Shown one piece after another: positions 4,703-8,819 of a stretch of 8,819 nt of DNA. The position numbers were made by a program, and so were the translations under genes. The notes under the pieces are model-generated. The model did not search any database and had not been told where the DNA came from. It saw only the letters and a list, made by a program, of their open reading frames with translations. This stretch comes from Candidatus Harrisonbacteria bacterium (lineage in GTDB: Bacteria > Patescibacteriota > Minisyncoccia > UBA6257 > UBA11618), in NCBI GenBank assembly GCA_023244865.1, contig JAHFLM010000031.1, positions 1,502 through 10,320 on the forward strand. The letters run 5' to 3'. The stretch's first letter is position 1. Each line of letters begins with the position of its first letter.

Positions 4703-4708
4703 TAAAAT
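4703..4708 (+). promoter_or_regulatory. Likely -10 element of mltG, implying a leaderless transcript
   Basis: TAAAAT matches 5 of 6 to the -10 consensus and ends 6 bases before the GTG at 4715, so the transcript should begin at or next to the start codon. The -35 region is poor (TAATCA at 18-base spacing, 3 of 6). The first three bases are also the in-frame TAA that blocks any earlier start. A terminator only 35 bases upstream forces the promoter into this gap. Confidence 0.5.
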
Positions 4709-4714
4709 ATCCCT

Positions 4715-5740
4715 GTGTTTAAAAAACCTGTTTTTTTATTGCTAATTTTATTAGCCGTTGTTTTGGTTTTCGCTCTTAAAGCTTCTGCTCTATCTCAACC
4801 GCCAACTAAACCAAGTCTCGAAATATCCAACCAAGAAGTCGAATTCATTATTAATAAAGGTGACGGCTTAAGAGAAATCAGCCAAAACCTTGTCGCTCAA
4901 AAAATTATTTATAACTCTTTATTTTTTAAATTTTATACGGTCGTGAGTGGTAATGCCCAATCCTTTAAACCGGGCGTTTACCATTTTAACCCCAATACCT
5001 CATCTGCTAAATTAGTTAATTTATTTTCTGACAAGTCGCCACTTATTAATATTGTAATCAAAGAGGGGGAAACGATGCTTGATATCGAAAGTGATCTTGT
5101 TGCTGCAAAGGTTTTAAGCAAGGCGAACCTTTCCAATCTCAAGCCAGCCGAATTCGCCCCCGATTTCCCATTTCTGAAAAATACGACTTCCTTTGAAGGT
5201 TTCCTTTTTCCAGACACTTATCATTTCGCTTTCGACATGAAGGCGGAAGAGGTTCTAAAAATTATGTTAAATAATTTTAAAATTAAAGCTTGGCCAATGC
5301 TCAAATCTCACCGTAACTATTACCAACTTTTGAAAATCGCTTCCTTGATCGAGAAAGAGGTAACCTCAGAAAGTGATCGCGCCTTAGTTTCAGGGGTGAT
5401 CGCTAAAAGGCTCTCGCTACCTATGGCGCTCCAGATCGATTCTGCCATTGCTTATGCCGAATGCGGTAAGCGTTTTACAAGCTGTGACGACAAATTAAGG
5501 GTGGTCACGGAGGCCGACCTGAAGTTCGAAAGTCCTTATAATAACTACAAAAACCTAGGGCTTCCGCCGACCCCTATCACAAACCCGGGCCTCTCTGCAA
5601 TCAATGCCGCTCTGCATCCTAAGGCCTCCAATTACCTCTACTACCTCTCTGAGCCGACTACCGGTAAGACGATTTTTTCCACAACACTTGACGAACACGG
5701 TACAAATCGTGTTAAATATCTAATAAACACAAACCAATAA
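4715..5740 (+). CDS. mltG: MltG/YceG-like endolytic murein transglycosylase
   Basis: The product is 341 residues, the usual length. MltG cleaves nascent glycan strands at the outer face of the inner membrane and is thought to end chain growth by SEDS/PBP polymerases. GTG 4715 is the only start available (in-frame TAA at 4703-4705), and it begins right at the membrane anchor (residues about 5-25); there is no SD. A LysM-like region follows (VEFIINKGDGLREISQ, about 42-57, and FKPGVYHF near 88-95). EGFLFPDTYHF (about 165-175) and LLKIASLIEKE mark the YceG domain; E213 in LIEKE matches the catalytic Glu of E. coli MltG (E218). QIDSAIAY, SPYNNYKNLGLPPTPITNPG and the HPK near 300-310 complete the family signature. 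C250 and C257 in a loop after the active site are unusual and could form a disulfide. Strong identification. Confidence 0.95.
   Translation: MFKKPVFLLLILLAVVLVFALKASALSQPPTKPSLEISNQEVEFIINKGDGLREISQNLVAQKIIYNSLFFKFYTVVSGNAQSFKPGVYHFNPNTSSAKLVNLFSDKSPLINIVIKEGETMLDIESDLVAAKVLSKANLSNLKPAEFAPDFPFLKNTTSFEGFLFPDTYHFAFDMKAEEVLKIMLNNFKIKAWPMLKSHRNYYQLLKIASLIEKEVTSESDRALVSGVIAKRLSLPMALQIDSAIAYAECGKRFTSCDDKLRVVTEADLKFESPYNNYKNLGLPPTPITNPGLSAINAALHPKASNYLYYLSEPTTGKTIFSTTLDEHGTNRVKYLINTNQ
5688..5717 (+). promoter_or_regulatory. Possible rpoB promoter inside the end of mltG
   Basis: TTGACG (5688-5693, 5 of 6), an 18-base spacer and TTAAAT (5712-5717, 4 of 6) would start a transcript near 5724 with an 80-base leader containing the hairpin at 5758-5794. 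No better match was seen in the gap. rpoB could equally be read through from mltG. Confidence 0.3.
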
Positions 5741-5757
5741 CCAAACCAATTAATTAA

Positions 5758-5796
5758 CCGAGGTCATTACCCCCGGGGGAGGGGGCTGTCTCGGAT
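5758..5796 (+). promoter_or_regulatory. GC-rich hairpin in the rpoB leader
   Basis: CCGAG (5758-5762) pairs with CTCGG (5790-5794). Inside, CCCCC (5770-5774) can pair with GGGGG (5781-5785) across a GGGGGA loop, or with the first G run. ATTTTATTGTT follows up to the ATG at 5806. The broken T-run makes a weak terminator, so this may be a terminator of mltG, an attenuator, or a translation control of rpoB. Confidence 0.5.
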
Positions 5797-5805
5797 TTTA
5801 TTGTT

Positions 5806-8800
5806 ATGCCAAAACTACCAACAAAGATCTTCTCTCATAAAGAGGGCGCCTTGGTCGCACAACCTAAATTATACGAAATCCAAACCAACTCTTACGAGTG
5901 GTTCATGAAGCAGGGTTTGGAAGAACTTTTTAAAGAGGTCTTTCCTATTACCGATTACACCGGTAATGAAATCGATATTAATTTTATCGACTACTCTTGG
6001 GACGAGCCAAAATACACCGAAGAGCAAGCTCGCTTCAAAGATTTAACTTACGAAGCCACCTTAAGAGTGAAGCTCGCCTTAACTCAAAAGAAAACTAAAA
6101 CTAGCAAAGAACAAGAAGTCTACTTCGGTGATTTTCCATTGATCACCGATCGTGGCACTTTCATTATTAATGGCGTTGAGAGAATCATCGCTTCCCAGCT
6201 CATCCGTTCCTCGGGTGTTTATTTCACTGCGAGCGTTTATCGAGGTCGTAAACTTTTTGGTGCGAAGATTATTCCTAACCGTGGTGCCTGGCTCGAGTTC
6301 GAAACCGACTCCGATGGCGTCATCGGTGTTAAAGTAGACCGTTCAAGACGCGTTCCTGTTACAGCGCTTCTTAGAATCTTCGGTTTAGACACTAACGAAA
6401 AGATTATCGAAGCCTTCAAAGACATCGACACTGGCGAAACCAAGTACATCGAAAAGACTTTAAAGAAAGACACCGCGAAGACAATCGACGAATCTTATTC
6501 TGAAATTTATAAGAGAGTCCGTCCTGGCGATCTAGCTACTGCTGAAAACGCCAAGAGCTTAATCGACGGCATGTTCACTCGTTTCGACCGTTACGATATT
6601 TCTTTAGTCGGCCGTTTCAAGATGAATCAACGTTTGGCTAATAAGAAAGAAGATTCTCGCCTTTTAACTCACGAAGATATTTTCAAAGTAGTTAAGGAAA
6701 TCATCCGTTTAAATAACAATCAGCAGGAAGATGCTGACGACATAGACCACTTGGGTAATCGTCGCATCAGACCAGTGGGTGAACAGCTCCAAAACCGTTT
6801 GCGTTTAGGTTTCTCCAGACTCCGCCGTATCGTGCAAGACAGAATCTCCACTTCTGATATGAAGGGGATTACTGCCGCCCAGTTAATTAATGCTCGCCCT
6901 TTGACCTCCCTCGTCAAAGAATTTTTCGCGTCTTCTCAGCTTTCTCAGTTCATGGAACAGGTGAATCCTTTAGCTGAAATCGAACACAAGCGCCGCATTT
7001 CCGCGATGGGTCCTGGTGGTATAACTCAGAAGCGTGCAAGCTTCGAAGTGCGTGACGTGCACCGTTCTCACTACGGCCGTATTTGTCCAATTGAAACTCC
7101 TGAAGGTGGTAACATTGGTTTGGTAAACCACCTAGCTAACTTTGCCCGTTTGAATGATTTAGGCTTCTTAGAAACTCCTTATGCAGTAGTGAAAAAAGGT
7201 AAGGTCACCAAAGATATCGTTTGGTTGAACGCGCTCGATGAAGAAAAATATAAAATCGCCGATGGTGGTGCGGTTTTAGAGACTAAGAATTTAACCGACA
7301 TCGTAGACGCTCGTATTAAGGGTGAGCCAGGTGTTTGCGCCGTCTCCGAATTGGAATTAATCGATGTGGCTCCTCAGCAATTTATTTCTGTCGCCACTTC
7401 GCTCATTCCTTTCTTGGAACACGACGATGCCAACCGTGCACTCATGGGTTCTAACATGCAACGTCAGGCTGTGGTTTCTGTGCGCGCTGACGCTCCTTAC
7501 GTTTCAACCGGTATGGAAGAAAAAGCCGCGCTCGATTCCGGTCATGTTATTGTTGCCCCTGAAGCTGGTGAAATCACTCACGTAGATGGCAACTCCATCA
7601 TCTTGAAAACTAAAGATGATATTCATACTTTTAAACTCAATAAATTTAAACGCAGCAACCAGTTCACCTGCATTTCCCAGAAGCCTTTGGTTAATAAGGG
7701 TCAAAAGGTGAAGAAGGGTGAAATTTTGTGTGACGGTCCAGCTATCGACAATGGTGTTTTGGCGCTCGGTCAAAACTTACTCGTTGCTTATATTTCTTGG
7801 GATGGTGGTAACTTTGAAGACGCGATCGTGTTGTCCGAAAGAGTGGTGCGCGATGATCGCTTCTCTTCTATTCACATCGAAGATTATTACTGTGAAGTCC
7901 GCGACACCAAACTTGGGCCCGAAATTACTACTCCCGACATTCCTAATGTCTCTGAAGATAAATTAAAAAATCTTGATGGTGAAGGTATTATTGGTATCGG
8001 CGCCGAAGTGAAAGCTGGCGATATTCTTGTTGGTAAAATTTCTCCAAAAGGTGAATCCGAATTAACCGCCGAAGAAAGATTACTTCGCGCCATTTTCGAT
8101 GAAAAAGCCCGCGACGTAAAAGACACCTCACTCACAATGAGCCACGGTAAGAGCGGTCGCGTGATCGGTATCAAGATTTTCTCTCGTGAAAAAGGTGATA
8201 AGTTAGACCCGGGTATTATTAAAAAAATTCAGGTAGAGGTGGCTCACTTAAGAGCTGTCCGCGCTGGTGACAAGCTTGCTGGTCGCCATGGTAACAAGGG
8301 TGTTATTTCTCAGGTCCGTCCCGTGGAGGACATGCCTTACTTAGCCGATGGTACTCCTGTGGATATCGTTTTGAATCCATTGGGTGTGGCTTCTCGTATG
8401 AACCTCGGTCAGATTTTAGAAACTCACTTAGGTTGGGCAGCTAAAAAATTAGGTTATCGAGCTGTTACCCCAGCCCTAGCTGGTGCCACCGAAGCTCAAA
8501 TTAAAGGCGAGCTTAAGAAAGCTGGTTTGCCAGAATCCGGTCAGGTGGATTTGTTCGACGGCCGCACTGGTCAAGCTTTCAAAGCTAAAGTGACCGTTGG
8601 TATTAAATACATGATGAAGCTTAACCACTTAGTGGAAGACAAGCTCCACATGCGCTCCACTGGTCCATACTCTTTAATTACTCAACAGCCTTTGGGTGGT
8701 AAGGCGCACTTCGGTGGTCAGCGTCTCGGTGAGATGGAAGTCTGGGCTTTGGAAGGATATGGTGCCGCTCACACCTTGCAAGAAATGTTAACGATCAAGT

Positions 8801-8819
8801 CCGACGATGTGGTTGGCCG
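5806..8819 (+). CDS. rpoB: RNA polymerase beta subunit (3' end outside window)
   Basis: The first 1004 codons are present and the frame runs off the window without a stop. RpoB forms one half of the RNA polymerase active-site cleft. Landmarks: DRGTFIINGVERIIASQL (from R116) in the beta lobe; the rifampicin pocket SSQLSQFMEQVNPL...HKRRISAMGPGG (376-404); YGRICPIETPEGGNIGLV; GDKLAGRHGNKG with the catalytic Lys pair K823 and K831 (E. coli K1065/K1073); EDMPYLADGTPVDIVLNPLGV; and the clamp region LHMRSTGPYSLITQQPLGG and FGGQRLGEMEVWALE. The large E. coli lineage insertions are absent, so the subunit is compact. The ATG at 5806 has no SD and follows a hairpin by 11 bases. rplJ/rplL, often directly upstream, are absent here; mltG takes their place. 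Compared with E. coli, D516 is Glu (E384), N518 is Val (V386) and L533 is Met (M401). Confidence 0.98.
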   Translation, partial: MPKLPTKIFSHKEGALVAQPKLYEIQTNSYEWFMKQGLEELFKEVFPITDYTGNEIDINFIDYSWDEPKYTEEQARFKDLTYEATLRVKLALTQKKTKTSKEQEVYFGDFPLITDRGTFIINGVERIIASQLIRSSGVYFTASVYRGRKLFGAKIIPNRGAWLEFETDSDGVIGVKVDRSRRVPVTALLRIFGLDTNEKIIEAFKDIDTGETKYIEKTLKKDTAKTIDESYSEIYKRVRPGDLATAENAKSLIDGMFTRFDRYDISLVGRFKMNQRLANKKEDSRLLTHEDIFKVVKEIIRLNNNQQEDADDIDHLGNRRIRPVGEQLQNRLRLGFSRLRRIVQDRISTSDMKGITAAQLINARPLTSLVKEFFASSQLSQFMEQVNPLAEIEHKRRISAMGPGGITQKRASFEVRDVHRSHYGRICPIETPEGGNIGLVNHLANFARLNDLGFLETPYAVVKKGKVTKDIVWLNALDEEKYKIADGGAVLETKNLTDIVDARIKGEPGVCAVSELELIDVAPQQFISVATSLIPFLEHDDANRALMGSNMQRQAVVSVRADAPYVSTGMEEKAALDSGHVIVAPEAGEITHVDGNSIILKTKDDIHTFKLNKFKRSNQFTCISQKPLVNKGQKVKKGEILCDGPAIDNGVLALGQNLLVAYISWDGGNFEDAIVLSERVVRDDRFSSIHIEDYYCEVRDTKLGPEITTPDIPNVSEDKLKNLDGEGIIGIGAEVKAGDILVGKISPKGESELTAEERLLRAIFDEKARDVKDTSLTMSHGKSGRVIGIKIFSREKGDKLDPGIIKKIQVEVAHLRAVRAGDKLAGRHGNKGVISQVRPVEDMPYLADGTPVDIVLNPLGVASRMNLGQILETHLGWAAKKLGYRAVTPALAGATEAQIKGELKKAGLPESGQVDLFDGRTGQAFKAKVTVGIKYMMKLNHLVEDKLHMRSTGPYSLITQQPLGGKAHFGGQRLGEMEVWALEGYGAAHTLQEMLTIKSDDVVG

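Noticed and set aside
5775..5785. G-quadruplex from the two G5 runs
   Set aside because: Only two G runs are present; an intramolecular quadruplex needs four. Hairpin pairing with the C5 run is more likely.
5806..8819. Several 60-95 codon frames on both strands within rpoB
   Set aside because: The rpoB frame is continuous and matches the family along its whole length; the others are shadows.
1..8819. UGA recoding, CRISPR array, tRNA or transposon
   Set aside because: UGA ends genes at 775 and 2521; no spaced direct repeats, cloverleaf or transposase/integrase motifs were found by reading both strands.

Overview
The window reads as a stretch of bacterial chromosome, most likely from the Candidate Phyla Radiation (Patescibacteria, Parcubacteria-like). 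This is inferred from compact AT-leaning coding, a membrane-anchored protein with a Cys-rich TCxDxxQNQxETDxDCGGxC-type motif, housekeeping genes without Shine-Dalgarno (SD) sites, and many very small unrecognised membrane proteins. UGA serves as a stop (773-775 and 2519-2521), so the code is standard (11) and not the UGA-glycine code of Gracilibacteria/Absconditabacteria. No phylogeny was run.

Layout, left to right: (1) the 3' end of an extremely acidic protein (3-464) closed by a rho-independent terminator; (2) cassette A, two overlapping small membrane-protein genes (587-775, 772-1137), closed by a hairpin terminator that also has U-rich sequence on its other side; (3) a convergent minus-strand gene (1283-1582) of clearly higher G+C, with a near-consensus promoter overlaid by two palindromes and a structured leader; (4) a single-TM Cys-motif extracytoplasmic protein (1766-2521); (5) a 101-bp palindromic intergenic repeat, then a RodA/FtsW-family glycan polymerase (2659-3741); (6) a second short repeat, then cassette B, three chained small membrane-protein genes (3907-4629) with an excellent promoter, strong SDs and a terminator; (7) MltG-like lytic transglycosylase (4715-5740); (8) a GC-rich hairpin and rpoB (5806 to the window end, 3' end missing).

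Two themes emerge. RodA and MltG make a cell-wall pair (glycan polymerisation and glycan chain termination), followed directly by rpoB. Between these core genes sit self-contained units of tiny membrane proteins. Cassettes A and B, 3.3 kb apart, share the same promoter/leader layout: a GACACCC-type -35 block, an equally spaced -10, then an AGCTCTTT element that can fold onto the SD. All small genes have strong SDs, whereas the core genes lack good ones and at least two look leaderless. The shared leader is the best candidate here for something undescribed; the functions of the small proteins cannot be told from sequence alone.

No tRNA, rRNA, CRISPR array, transposase or integrase was seen. 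No stretch longer than about 200 bases lacks a gene.
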